Below are positions 25,801 to 37,300 of a DNA stretch of 64,000 nt, piece after piece. Position 1 is the stretch's first letter. Every line of letters begins with the position of its first letter. Under the pieces are notes generated by a model. It did not search any database and was not told the DNA's origin. It saw only the letters and a program-made list of their open reading frames with translations. The stretch is from Luscinia megarhynchos (Eukaryota > Chordata > Aves > Passeriformes > Turdidae). A program made the translations under genes and the position numbers. Location of the stretch: contig JAPFBE010000013.1 of NCBI GenBank assembly GCA_034336665.1, positions 15,355,056-15,419,055 of the forward strand. Reading direction: 5' to 3'.

Positions 25801-28800
25801 GTCCAAAACATCAGAAGGACAAAATGTCCATCATGTTCCTGCAAAGGAAAGAGAAGCCCATAATCAGACTATTGCTCAGGATGCAGAAAAACAACAGTTT
25901 AAGCCTACATACAAAATAAATGTATGTACATAAAACTGTAACTCTGAGATGTAGCCCACTCTTGGGCAGCCAGTGGCCAAACAGATGGCAGCACATACTC
26001 ATCATTTCTGAGGCTGAGTGTAATTTGTCTGGCCCAAATGAGACAATTCAGGAGGCTGAACCTTGGGATGAAGTCTTGGTGAATGTTCTCAGCCACTCAC
26101 AACTCACAGCTGTGAGGGTGCTTCTCTCTCCTCCTCCTTCCCTTCTCCACTCAGCTTTTTGGTAGCCCTTCTCTTGACTACTGGCATGTTTCCCAAAAGA
26201 GTTTCAGCATGACAATTTCTAAAAGGAATTTAAATGGACTATTGCCAACCAGGTTTAGTAATAAATCTTCAGCTGAAAAACAAAGGGAGATTTAATAGTT
26301 TGAGGCTTAAAGGGTTTTAGTTAATCTTTGCACTATAAAAAAACAGCAGATGTATCAACAAATGGCTAAGTCTCTCTTGGAAAAGAATAAGGTTTCCCCT
26401 TCCAGTGTCTCACTGCCTCTAGAAGGAAGAAAAGAAGGAAAGAAAACAACTCCACAAAAACCAAACATGCCCTTTCAGGTTGCACATTTAGTTTCTGATA
26501 AATCAGAATTGAGCAAATGGTAAGATAAACACACTGCCTGCTCATTTTACCTCCCTGTTTTGGGGATAGCTTTAGGAGTTCTGGCAATGCACCCCACAGT
26601 AATTTAAGAGGCAACTCTGAAACCTGGTGTGTGCCCTGCTGTTCTGCCCAAATTTTTCACCCTGGAAGGTCGGGGTGGGGGAACAGCCACTCCCCAGCTG
26701 TTGCACCTCACAGCCTTGTGTGGTTGTTTGTGTTTATTAACATGCTGAGTTCCTAGAGGCAGGAGCTGAGTGCCTGTGGTTTGCTGTCTCTGCTTTGTAA
26801 AAAGTTCATTTTAGCAGAGGGTAAATGAAGTTACTACTTGAGTCCCTGATGACAAACAATCACCAGAAGCCCCATGTACTGCAGAACAAAGTGCTGCCAT
26901 TTAGCAGCCTGAGTTGGTTTGGTTTTTTTTTTTTTAACAAAGATGACATCAGTAAAGCGAAAGTTGGTGCCCAGAAGATAAGTGGGTGTTTAGCAAAAAA
27001 TTTTGAAGAAAGTGAGCAAGATGACAGAAAAGGGTGTGATGAAATGAGTTCATCATCATGTACCTGTGAGTGTGGGATGGACTGTGGGGGAAGAGGAGGG
27101 GGTGGAACTGTAATGGGGAACCTGCCAAGTATCTGTTTGGTTTTGAGAGTTTTTGGTGTCCCAAGGAAAAGCCCCAGAGCATGGTTTGGAAACAGTCCTT
27201 GCAGAGCTGTTAGTGCTATAGGAGAGATCCCCCTTCTGAGTGTTAAATTTGGCCTGTGAATAATGGAAGTTTTCACACTTGCTTCATTGGCATGTGGGAT
27301 AAATCACTCCACCTCTGCACTTCAGTCTCCCTGCTGATAAGAGGTTGATGATAACAGCCTTTCAAAACACTATGACTGGAAAGATTCTGGAAAATGTGAC
27401 TCAGAGCAAGTCTTGGTCAAGACTTAGTCGAGTCATGGACCTGTGTGTTTGAAGGGATACAAGAGATACTCCAGACTTCACTCAGTGGATTGAGAGTCAC
27501 TCACTCATGAAAATCAAGAGCCTACCTGTCCTCATGTCACAGGTATATTAAGAGAAAATCTGTGGTCCTTCCATCGTTGCAGTCATGGCTAAGGGAGGAG
27601 AGAGCCCTGCACCTGATGATAAGCAAGTCTACCCTGATTGTTCTGCTCCTTAAAATTTCTGGAATTTCTACATCTCAAAACTTTATAAAACCTCGAATCA
27701 AAAATCAGAATTTCTTTTCACTGAAGTGTTCTCAAGGTCAGGAGATCTTCCACACAAAGCAGAATCTAAACAGACAATATGATTTACATAAATTTGGAAA
27801 ATCCAAGGTGAATTCTGCAGGAATTTTGTTCTAACACTGTCCTTCTTCTAGGCTTGAAAAATAAAAGCTAACCCTTTGGAGTTTTTAATCCAGTGAAACA
27901 GAGACCTCTGTTCCAGTGTGTGGAATGGAGCTACAAATGTCACCAAGACCCCAGCAACACTCACTCAAAATACTCAAAATACTGCCACTACTGCAGACAA
28001 CAGAGGAAACCACTATAAAGCTGGTGTTACTCACTGGCTTCAGTACCCAGTGCATTCCAATCAAGAACATAAGGCAAGCAAATTATTAACTTCTGGCTCC
28101 AAGTACTTAATCAGTGCACAGTGGCACAAGATTTAATGAGTCATCCTGCCAACTATTTAATGCACAATCACCCACAGCCCATTAGCAAACAGCTTCAGGA
28201 GGCAAAAGGAGGGACAAGTCCAAACAGAGCTGGGAAGGCTTTGCCCACAGAATCCTTACCTCCTCCTTCTTTCTCCTCCTTCTGTTTCCAAGGACAGCAT
28301 CAGATGAGGGCTGCTGGGGATGGGATTAGCCCTTTCTTCATCCCTGGGGAGTCCAGGGCCACTTCCAGGACAGTGCATCTCCTGGACAGCCACACACACA
28401 CACTTGGGGTCTAAATTGCCTCCCAGACCCTACAGTCTCTCTGGCAGCTTGCTGTGACTCCTGTCCCTCCCTTTCTTCCTCTGCTTCCTTATGGTTTTCG
28501 TTCTGCAAGTCACCCGGACGCCCCCTCCTTCAGTCCTTTCCCTAAACCCCCCACGCTGTTGAAACCCCCAGTGCTCTCCCTTCACATGCATGGATGCAAT
28601 GTCCCATGGACCTTTCCCTTCGTGCCCATCAGCTCCCATTCCCTGCTCGGGTGGGTGCCACAGGGCTGATCTCTCTCGGGACAGCCCGGGTGATCCAGGC
28701 TCCACCAGTGCTGCCGTGCTCCCTCCTGTGGTGTTTCCCAAAGCAGCACTGATTTACCAAAATACTTTGGCAAATTGGTCTAATAGCACTACTCAGCTGT

Positions 28801-29826
28801 GATGGACAAAAGACTCTCTAACAATTTAAAGTTAGAAAGTGTATGTTTATCCAACGCTGGGCAGCAGCGTGAGGTAATCCTCTAATAGCACTGCAAAATC
28901 ACAGGTGATCACAGAGTCTATTTATTGACAAAGGATTCAAACAAATACATATTCATAATAACAGCCCCTCCCATCCCCCACTTCCTATGGCAATTAGCTT
29001 GAATAGCTATTAAGCATGTGTGGTTGGCTTCTTATATTAAGTCTGGGGTTGTTTTTGTGGGGAGGGGTCTTAAAAGGACGAAGTAAGGCGAGTCTTCCTC
29101 GCCCTGAATTCTTGACCTTTTGTATCAATGACAATTCAAATGGTTTCTAGTGATAGTCCAATTTTTTCAAAGAATGGGTTTCTGGTTGCATTGTTCATGT
29201 CTCTTTGGGCTCTGCTTTCTAAGTTTCATCTTTTCCCATTGTAAGCACAGTTGAGCAAACATAAGATGACAGGCAATCAATTATTTACATTTCAGATAAC
29301 TATCTCAAGCCCAATTTTCTTCTAAGTTTTAATAATTTTCAGCAAGGCCTTTTTTAATTAATTCTAGTAGATAGCTAACTTTAACTAAAAGCCTAATTTT
29401 TCTAAGATTAATTTTTCAGCACTGCTAAGGGGGCTGGGGGGTGTTGGGCTCTCCAGATGTGCAGCCCCAGCCCGCACAGCTGGGAAATGACTGTGGATTT
29501 ACAAACCTAACACTGCATTAATTAGTCACTGTGTGAGTCCACAGGCTACACCAGATCTGTTCACATCTCCAAAACTTCTTCAGGGTGTAATCCTACTGCT
29601 CTTTCTCTTCCCCTCTTTTCCCCCTCAGGAACACGTTGCCAAAAAAGATTCAATGAACTCCAGTGAACTGTGGTACTCGACTGTCAGCCACGAAGTAAAA
29701 CATGAAGTCTCTGTCATTGACAGCAATAATGAGACAGAATATGCACTTATCAGTGTGCCCAAGAGGAAGGCAAATGCCACCAGCCCTGAAGAGCACAGTG
29801 AATATGATGATGTCCTGGTAACTTAG
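19870..29826 (+). CDS. GCSAM: GCSAM (germinal-centre signalling and motility protein, HGAL) orthologue
   Basis: In mammals GCSAM is a membrane-associated adaptor of germinal-centre B cells that is tyrosine-phosphorylated after B-cell receptor stimulation. Four coding exons are proposed: 19870-19895, 24424-24473, 25716-25750 and 29629-29826. Phases agree at all three junctions (2, 1, 0) and all boundaries are GT-AG. The product is about 102 residues. It opens MGNCLPKIRW, matching the N-myristoylation and cysteine (palmitoylation-type) start of mammalian GCSAM. It carries tyrosine motifs ELWYSTV (Y53), TEYALI (Y75) and SEYDDV (Y96), which align with ELCYTLI, TEYSLL and DEYELL in mammals. It is much shorter than the 178-residue human protein; the CxCLPWK segment is not found. 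Position and strand relative to C3orf52 and CD200 fit synteny. The two small middle exons are the least certain part. Confidence 0.8.
24424..24473 (+). CDS. GCSAM: GCSAM exon 2: small basic exon
   Basis: 50 nt between the acceptor CATCCCCTAG and the strong donor AAA|GTGAGTA. With exon 1 it completes Arg, then reads WKVPVSIRRNRYSHKQ. The phase (2 in, 1 out) fits both neighbours exactly. It is basic, which suits inner-leaflet binding next to an acylated N-terminus. Conservation at protein level is weak, so support rests mainly on splice sites and phase. Confidence 0.6.
25716..25750 (+). CDS. GCSAM: GCSAM exon 3: 35-nt microexon
   Basis: 35 nt between the acceptor CTTTCCTCAG and the donor AAG|GTAAAG. 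It encodes TQTYSHQPGTIK when joined to exon 2 and ends in phase 0, as the last exon requires. Mammalian GCSAM has a QTYSEE segment at a comparable place before its first tyrosine motif. Confidence 0.6.
28800..29476 (-). mobile_element. Solo LTR of an ERVK-type endogenous retrovirus
   Basis: A 677-bp element beginning TG and ending CA, flanked by a perfect 6-bp target duplication CAGCTG (28794-28799 and 29477-29482). A 6-bp duplication is usual for beta/alpha-type (ERVK) insertions. Read on the minus strand it has a TATA-like AATATAAG near 29040-29031 and AATAAA at 28926-28921 about 110 bp later, so its transcription would run antisense to GCSAM. No internal retroviral genes are present, so it is a solo LTR left by recombination. 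The style is that of songbird LTRs, but I cannot name the family. Confidence 0.85.
29629..29826 (+). CDS. GCSAM: GCSAM exon 4: tyrosine-motif exon and stop
   Basis: 198 nt from the acceptor CCCCCTCAG|GAA to TAG. It encodes three tyrosines in YxxV/I contexts (YSTV, YALI, YDDV), each preceded by acidic residues, the pattern of Src-family substrate and SH2-docking sites in GCSAM. The 22-nt acceptor tract is pyrimidine-rich. An ERVK-type LTR ends only 152 bp upstream of the exon. Confidence 0.85.
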   Translation, partial: EHVAKKDSMNSSELWYSTVSHEVKHEVSVIDSNNETEYALISVPKRKANATSPEEHSEYDDVLVT

Positions 29827-30182
29827 AAGTCACTGTTTTGTGCAGCCATGGTACCCATCTCACCTCAAACAAATCTCTCTCTCTTGTTACCAAGCTTACC
29901 CATTAGGCTACATCTACCAGTCATTTACTATGAGACAAACCTGTCCACAAACAGCTGATCAGAGGAAGAAATATGGACTGGGTGCTGGACTTGACAACTA
30001 AACCTGGAGGAATCAGTAGCCACTGCCATCATAAGACAATGATCCTCTATAGAAAATTAGCAGTTACAATTTTTTCTGGACTTTTAGAATACTTCTTTTT
30101 TTAAAAGGGCCTTAAAGAATTACTGATATAAGTCTCAAAAATGCAATAATAAACAGGGTCTTTCTGTTTGTTTCATGTTTTA

Positions 30183-30188
30183 AATAAA
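30183..30188 (+). other. Candidate GCSAM poly(A) signal
   Basis: AATAAA about 357 bp after the GCSAM stop codon, in an AT-rich 3' region. A second candidate cluster of AATAAA motifs lies near 30,355-30,370. Either could define the mRNA end. Confidence 0.45.
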
Positions 30189-32699
30189 AGCATAAACCTT
30201 GTGTAAGATGCACTTACTCTTGTCAAAAATTTTTCTGACATGCTTGATTTGTATCATTATACAATGCAAAATTTTTATAAAGAACTAATGTCTCAAATTC
30301 CCCCCTCCCCCTTCTAATGTAATACTACTTATTGTGAAGTCTTAAAGCTGGAATTAAATAAAAAAATAAAACCAATGTACTGCATGCAAAACAAATATTA
30401 TGCCCATGAGAAAATAGTCAATACTGATGCTGCTCAGGTGGTAAATACCTCTCAGAAACAGAAGTTCAGGTGCTGCTTCCATGACACAAAGCTTCTACAG
30501 CTGACTCCTCCTGGAGTCTCCAGTTTGGCTTTCTGCAGTGCTGGAGTATCACCTCCTCACAGCCCAACACCCCTCTGCAAGGAGAGTTTCTGGACATGTG
30601 CAGAGGACTGAAACCAGGTATTCAACTGTCTACCAGAGATCATAAAGTGATTATGTGCCTGTGTTCTTTCTTCAGCATGTCTTTTCTCTCCTTCCATTTT
30701 TTGTAACAAAATAGTATGGAAGAAAATGTTGAACAGATTTTCTGATTTTAAGCCTTCTCTAGTATGTGATTGCTGGCTGCAGCCCTGGCTTTATGGTGCA
30801 GTGCCTTTGTGACTCCCACCTGCCATTTCCATGCTGGGGATGGCCCCATGGGTCCCACAGAGCAGCAGAGCAGTGGATGGACACCCTGCAGCATGTGCAG
30901 GTACCACTGCTGTGCCAGGCAGCTGAGTCTGCCCAAAATTCAAACTGGCTGCTGTGGCTACACAGATGAAGATTTTAAAGGGCTGATTGTACACTCCACA
31001 AGCTGCTTTTTAACAATATCTCAGTTGTCTCAGTCATTAAAGTATTAGCCTCATTCCTTCTATTAAAATTGATATTGATCATTCACACAAAATATCTAAC
31101 TCGATATAATAATGTGTTCTCACACTGCTGTGTCCCTAATGGATTGAGTCATAATAAATCCACTTTATAATTCTCTTTTACATGATCAATTTACCTCATA
31201 GATATATAACCAGAAACCACTGTTTTTTTGACACTTTCTTCAATGAGAGTTCAAACCCTGACTGGATGTAGTTTGTAAAGGCAGACAAGTTCTGCTGAAT
31301 ATCACTTCTTACTACAGCTGCACCTCCTCCTTTCCTGTGAGGCTATGGGGCAAAGGTATGGATGTAGAGGAGGATGGCTGGGGAAAAAATTAATGCTTGA
31401 CTCCTTTCTCAACTCTTAATGCCCATATGGGTATCACCATAAAGAAGTCTAATAATTACATTATTTTTTCAGTTTCAAATAATGAAGTGTTTAAGGAAAG
31501 GATCCAGTGTCTTGGTGAGAGCAATAAGATTGAGCAGCATCTCAACAGCAAATTATTTCTTTGCTGCTGGTACCTTTATAGCCTGCTGCTTTTGGGACAA
31601 GCCACACAAGCCATGAAGCTTATCCTTCCCCAGCATAAGAATCAAAAGGAATCTCTCTTTTAGCTGTATGCTGCATAGACTATTTCAGCAAGAGAAACTA
31701 TAGTTCTTACAGTCAATGCTGTATCTTACAAACCAAGAGGGAATCAGAATAAGCCACAAATATGAGAGTCATTCAAACTACTAATTTGGTCCTGAATGTT
31801 CCCAAGCTCAGTTTAAACACATGCAACAACAACAGCTATGGGTTTGAGTGTACAGCTCTGTCAGACGTGCTTCATACAGCTCAGCATTTAAAATTCCAGT
31901 GGCTATTTTCCAACTAACACAGCTGAAAGACTAGAGCTGATAAAGAATGAAAACAGCCGCTTTAAGAATAAAAATAAATAATTTAATGCACAATAACATT
32001 GTCCGATTATTCCTTAAAAAAAACCAACTAGTAGTATTAGAAAGAGAAAAATAATTTTCTGTGATATATTTCTTATAATACAAAATGCTTTTAAAAATAA
32101 AACTGTCCATCCAACAGCAGTAATATTTATAAGGCTATAAATAAGTGACAAGATATACTTCACTCACATGGTAGTGAATATGTTCCATTCTGCAGAAAGT
32201 TAATGCTTAATTTTTATGTTGTAGCCAGTTATTGTCTGTAACTTTCATGCCATGGTGGCCTACGTTGTTTGCTTCAGCACCTTCCTCTTGGCACCGGTTC
32301 ATCTCATCTGGCCTCTCATCAACAACTATTTACTGCCTTATTAAGGCAAATAATTTTCATCTTTCCATTTTAATCCCCTGTGCTGGGCAGGAACTATATA
32401 TAACTAAGGGTATAGACTAGTCTTCAGATTTGCAAAAACAGGTCAAGTATCTGTCTATTCACTTGTAGCAAAAGCACTAATTTGATCCTTTCAAGATTCC
32501 TGTAACATTCAGGTGCTTTAGTGAACAAGACATGTCTCTATATGCTGTTGCTTTCTTCTTTTGTATTCCACATTGAAGAAGAGAAAAATAGAGAAAAGAG
32601 CACCTTATCCAAGGAGACTGTAAGAAGAATAAGGAAATCATGAAAGTTAAAGCATTCTTAAGAAGCTAGTGCAAAGGCCTTGCATGTACTTAAAGAATA

Positions 32700-32752
32700 C
32701 ATGTGTATACATATATAGATATATATACACACACATACATATATATACATAT
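32700..32752. repeat. Imperfect (TA)/(CA) microsatellite
   Basis: Alternating purine-pyrimidine tract of TATA, TACA and CACA units, directly visible. It lies in the spacer between GCSAM and C3orf52. Confidence 0.8.
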
Positions 32753-34173
32753 TTAGGTTTTCATGCTGTTTTACAAGAAAGAGCAACAAGGAAATGTGGC
32801 ATATGAAGTTTGGAGGGAAAAATAAAAGAATTGAGTGGAAGCATTGAGGATGAAGCTGTGCAGATGATTTTGCATGAACCAAGAGAAAAAGAAAGGAGCC
32901 AGGTGCAAGACTGCTTTTAAAGCTCATGCAGAGGATTCAGATTTAATCAAAAGTCAAGACAAAGCAGAACTTTCAAAATCAGCAGAGCATGCATCAAATG
33001 CATGATTTTCTCAAGGGTGAACTGATTATTGAAATATAAAAGAAAGAGGTAGTGGTGTTGTAGCAATACAACACTGTCATAAATATACCACATTTTCCAT
33101 TTACAGTATTGCATCACAGGCAGTATTTATAGGAAAACAATTTTAGGAGTATTTCTACTTAATGAATAGTTCCCTGCCCTGGGATTACTTATAAATAGGG
33201 AATCCCTCCTCTTCTAGGTGGTGATGAAGATGAGGAATCTTTCCATAATTTCTCTGAAAGTTAAAACAATACAATATTAATATTAAAATGGAGCTTTTAA
33301 TATTTATTTCAATTTATTCTTTCCCGTCTCTTTTCAAACTACTTTTTCTAAGAATCCTGTCAATATTAAAGAATAAAATGCATCTAAAAATTGAAACCCA
33401 TGACTTGTGATCTCTTATCCCTTGGTAAGAGTGCCAAGAAAAACCAATACGATTCAATTGCAAACCTTACTTACCTACACTGCAATGCTGAATTGTTAGC
33501 CTAGGGTTATTCTAAAAGCACATAGGTTTGACTTAGTAAATTGGGACTGGGGAAGGCAGCTCCATGCATTGTTTTCAGTCTAACTTCAAAGCTCATGGGA
33601 CTTTTATACAGGCATTTCTATCAGAACAAATATAAATGCACTGGAATTACTATCTAGTCACTGGTAGTCATTAGAATCACTGCCTAGAAAATACCTGGAA
33701 GAATGAACATTTAAAAGTATTTCTGTGCATAATAAATTTTCAAAAAAACGACAGAAAGACAAAAATCAGGGCTCTTTTTTATCCCTTGGATTAAAATTTT
33801 TTTGTTAGTATTCAAAACCAAATGTACAATAAGGAGAAATATTTTTAATTATTTGTCTCCCCATTATGGTACACACACATATGAGAAGAATTTTTTTGTA
33901 TAGACAAAATGCAATATTAGATCAGAAAAATTTGGTTGGAGTCCACAGCTAACTGATTGGATCACTGTTCCCTTTCTCATCAGAGGACCAAACAGTGAGT
34001 CCCAGGTTTTAAGTTAAGTATAACAAGACTTTCTGAAAGCTATTTTAAAATGTTCTTAATATTGTTATGCAAATCATATATACTAATGAATCTCAATATC
34101 TTTCTTGAAATATTTCCCTCCTTTCCTGTAAATACTTCTGCTCTTTGTAAAGAAACAGTTTCTCTAATGTACA

Positions 34174-34372
34174 TCACTTACATGTGAGAGAAGCCGGGTC
34201 GAGTTTTAATCTGACACATTCAGATGTCCCAGGATTGAGAGTATCTTCATCATAAATATTTTGACGTAAAATGTTCCTTATAAAATCTGGGTTCATACTG
34301 TTTTCCATAAAACCCTCTATTGATGGTGGTACAGAAAACACTAGCTGATAATTTACAGTGGAGCTTTCATTA
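34174..34372 (-). CDS. C3orf52: C3orf52 exon 5: C-terminal exon
   Basis: 199 nt from the acceptor TTTTCAG|TAAT to TGA at 34174-34176. It encodes SNESSTVNYQLVFSVP (human GENATVTYDLQFGVP) and ends LKLDPASLTCK. The last codons TGT AAG TGA also spell a strong donor, T|GTAAGTGA. The exon could therefore splice on to a further short exon, as human ends LDPTSLLLYE. Confidence 0.85.
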
Positions 34373-37300
34373 CTGAAAAACAAAGCAAAGGATTAATGTC
34401 TCGAAGTTTCAACAGGATCCTTTTTTTTTTTTTTTTTGAGAAGACTAGCTTTTCATATCAATGTTGGATATGGAATGGATTAACAAAACCACCACATTTT
34501 TCCAAGAGAAGTGTTATGAAAGAAAACTGCCAAAAATGCCAATTTCTGCCTCCCCCTCTCTTCTCAGAACACCTCTTAAAACTGGGGACCTGCTTGAAGC
34601 CAGCCAGAGACATCTTCAAATGCATGAGGGGCAATTGAACATGTTCTGATGGGATGTGGTTTTCAGCACTGGTGCTTCCCAAGAAGCTACTGATAAGAGG
34701 TCTTGCAATATCCTGTGCATATTTTAGCTAGGAACCTGCAGGAAGGTTTTTTTTTTCCTGCTAGCAGTACCTGGAACCACCCATCTGGGCTCCTGACTCA
34801 GCAGGAGGGGATTACACAAACCAGGGAACTGGAAACCATCTCTGAAGACTTCATTTTTTGTGGTCTACCAGAACTGACTACATCCAACAGCTACCTTTTG
34901 TACTCACAAAATTCAAAACAATTTTAAAAAATACTTGAATGGGGGAAGATAAAAGGAAAGAAGGAGAGGGGGACAGCAAGAGAGACATCAAAGAGGCAGA
35001 GAGAGAGAGAGTTGTTAGCTAATCAATATATGTGCATGTCCTAGGTTACAATGTGAAGATGTGCCCTAAAGCATGTGTTCTATCACCATCTGCTGAAACC
35101 AGGTGGGGCAGTGATTCTTATCTCTGGGGGAGATATCCTCTGCTAATGGGCCATCTGTTAAAAACCAGGTGGGACAATGTTCTTTATCTTTCCCAGGACC
35201 CACCCTTCCTCCATGAAGATATCTTCTGTTAATGGGCCTTGAGTTCCACTGTATGACTGATAAAACTACATCATCCCATTGGGAGATGCTCCACCCATGA
35301 GGAGGAGCCAAACATTTCCTATCTAGATAAAACCTAAGATTTTAGAACATCAAAGCAGCCCTTACCCACTGGTTTCCAGAGGACAAGAACTACCAGACCT
35401 TTGTACAGGATCACTACTTCAAGAAAACCACTTCATCTGGACTGCTACCACCACCCTAACTAGCAGGGTGTCAGGCTGTATTCTGACTCTGTCACTGGTT
35501 TTTCTTTTGTACTATTGCATGTATTTTATTTCTCTCTTTTTTCCTATTAAATTGTATTTCTGACTTAGAGTCTCTCACTGGTTTTGCTGTGAAAACCATC
35601 ACAGTGCAGAACTACAGCTTTGTAGTCGATGCTCTAAATCATCAGAGCACCAACCAGGCTCAGGAGCTGCAGTTCACTGTTGAGCAAAGCTGGCAGCCCA
35701 AGGCTGGCAGGGCAAGGGAGCATATTCCTCCAGGGAGCAAAGTGCCCTCATGACTGCCTCTTGCCACATTCCAACGTGGCTATTCCTCTGTCCTCGCTAT
35801 CTCAGAGGACCTGGGACTTTGCAAAACTGCTTCCCTTGATTTTCTGCTGGCTTTCTGATTTCCTTTTTAAGAGTTCTTTTTCAGAAGTCCTTGGGGAAGC
35901 TCTCTGTCTTCCCTTGCCTCTCTTCTATTTCTCCATGACAGGAGACATGTATTTTCCTCTTGCCTTTATCTCTTTTGGGAACAAAATGATTCTCTCCTCC
36001 CCATGAACCCTGCTTTATTTATTTAAGATTATTTAAAATGCGTCAATCTAAAGTGCCTCCAGCAATCAATTTTCCTTTTAATAAATATCCTTGAATATGT
36101 TTATTAAGGGCTGCAAGTGGAACCAAAAATAACAGAGATGATACCTCACAGCAACAATATGTTGCTGTCATTATATAATTTTAGCAGCATTTAACATTTA
36201 CAGCAGAGGATCCTTTGACCAGTTTTCACTGCATATACACATAATTTGCCTCAAGCAACCTATTTTTCACAGATTTAAATATTGTATATATTTACATAAG
36301 CACATGTATGTCTCATCAATAATTTTGTAATTTTCAGATAACTTTGGTGACAGAAATTGCTTACCTGAAAGAAATCACCTGAGCTGACCTAAAGTAACGT
36401 CCTAAAGCTGGAGATGAACTGTAGACTTCTGCTAGCTGAGAGAGAGAGAGAAAAATTATGTATCTTCTATTCAATCTCTTTTTCCCCCGACAAAAAAAAA
36501 AAACACAAAAAAACCAAAAAAACAAACAAAAACCAAATAAACAAACAAAACCCAAAAAACCCACACACACAAAACCAAAACAAACCAAAAAAAAGAAAAA
36601 GCACAGCAAATCATTCCTACTAAGTGCCTTAAGGAGCATAAAATTAGGTGCTGAAGGTCAAATAACAGCAAATATCTCCTCTGGAAAAGGTAGAGAGTAA
36701 TTTAAATTTGACAGACAAGTTAATTGTGCATTTGAGTGATTGCTATGTAACCTTAACACAATGGAGGCACTCAGGGTGAACTAAAAGTCTGTGCTCATGT
36801 TGCTGTGTGCAACTGATGTTGTTAGGTTTGGGATTTAATCAGTACCAAAAGGCTCTTCTAACTCTTATTTCATGGAGGGCAGGGTCTCTCTCCTGAGATT
36901 GCCTTCCCACCATGTCCAAATTATCACTGCCATGCAGGCTGAGCATATTTCAGCTGTAACTCAGAGTTGTGCTGGCTCAGTAGAAATCACAGCTATAAAC
37001 CCAGGCTGTAAAAAAATCACGTACTCGTAAGAGCATGCAGCAGGATGTTCAGCCCATATTGTGCTTGCATGACTTTCACAGGCCTCTCCTAAATTATTCA
37101 ATAATTCTATGGAAAAGGTGAAGACTGTATCTTAACAAATGATCAAATTTAAAGGAAAAAATATCTTTGTGCTTAAAAGCAGGTAATTTGTTTTTCCTAG
37201 ATCACGACTTTAAAAGTACAATACATTTTATTTGTGGACTTGCAAATGACCGAGTTGCTACGCAGAGAAAGAGAAATTTCTTAAAAGGCAAAACATTGAA

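Larger units (their letters stand above)
29827..34173. other. Spacer between convergent GCSAM and C3orf52
   Basis: It contains the GCSAM 3' UTR at the left and presumably the C3orf52 3' UTR at the right. The middle is AT-rich and shows no exon I can support. A complex TA/CA-rich repeat occupies about 32,700-32,752. Open frames around 30,770-31,050 have no recognisable content. Confidence 0.6.

Noticed and set aside
36361..36700. Long open frames rich in Lys/Asn (plus) or Phe/Cys/Val (minus).
   Set aside because: They are produced by the A-rich low-complexity tract. Only the 71-nt C3orf52 exon at 36365-36435 is real.
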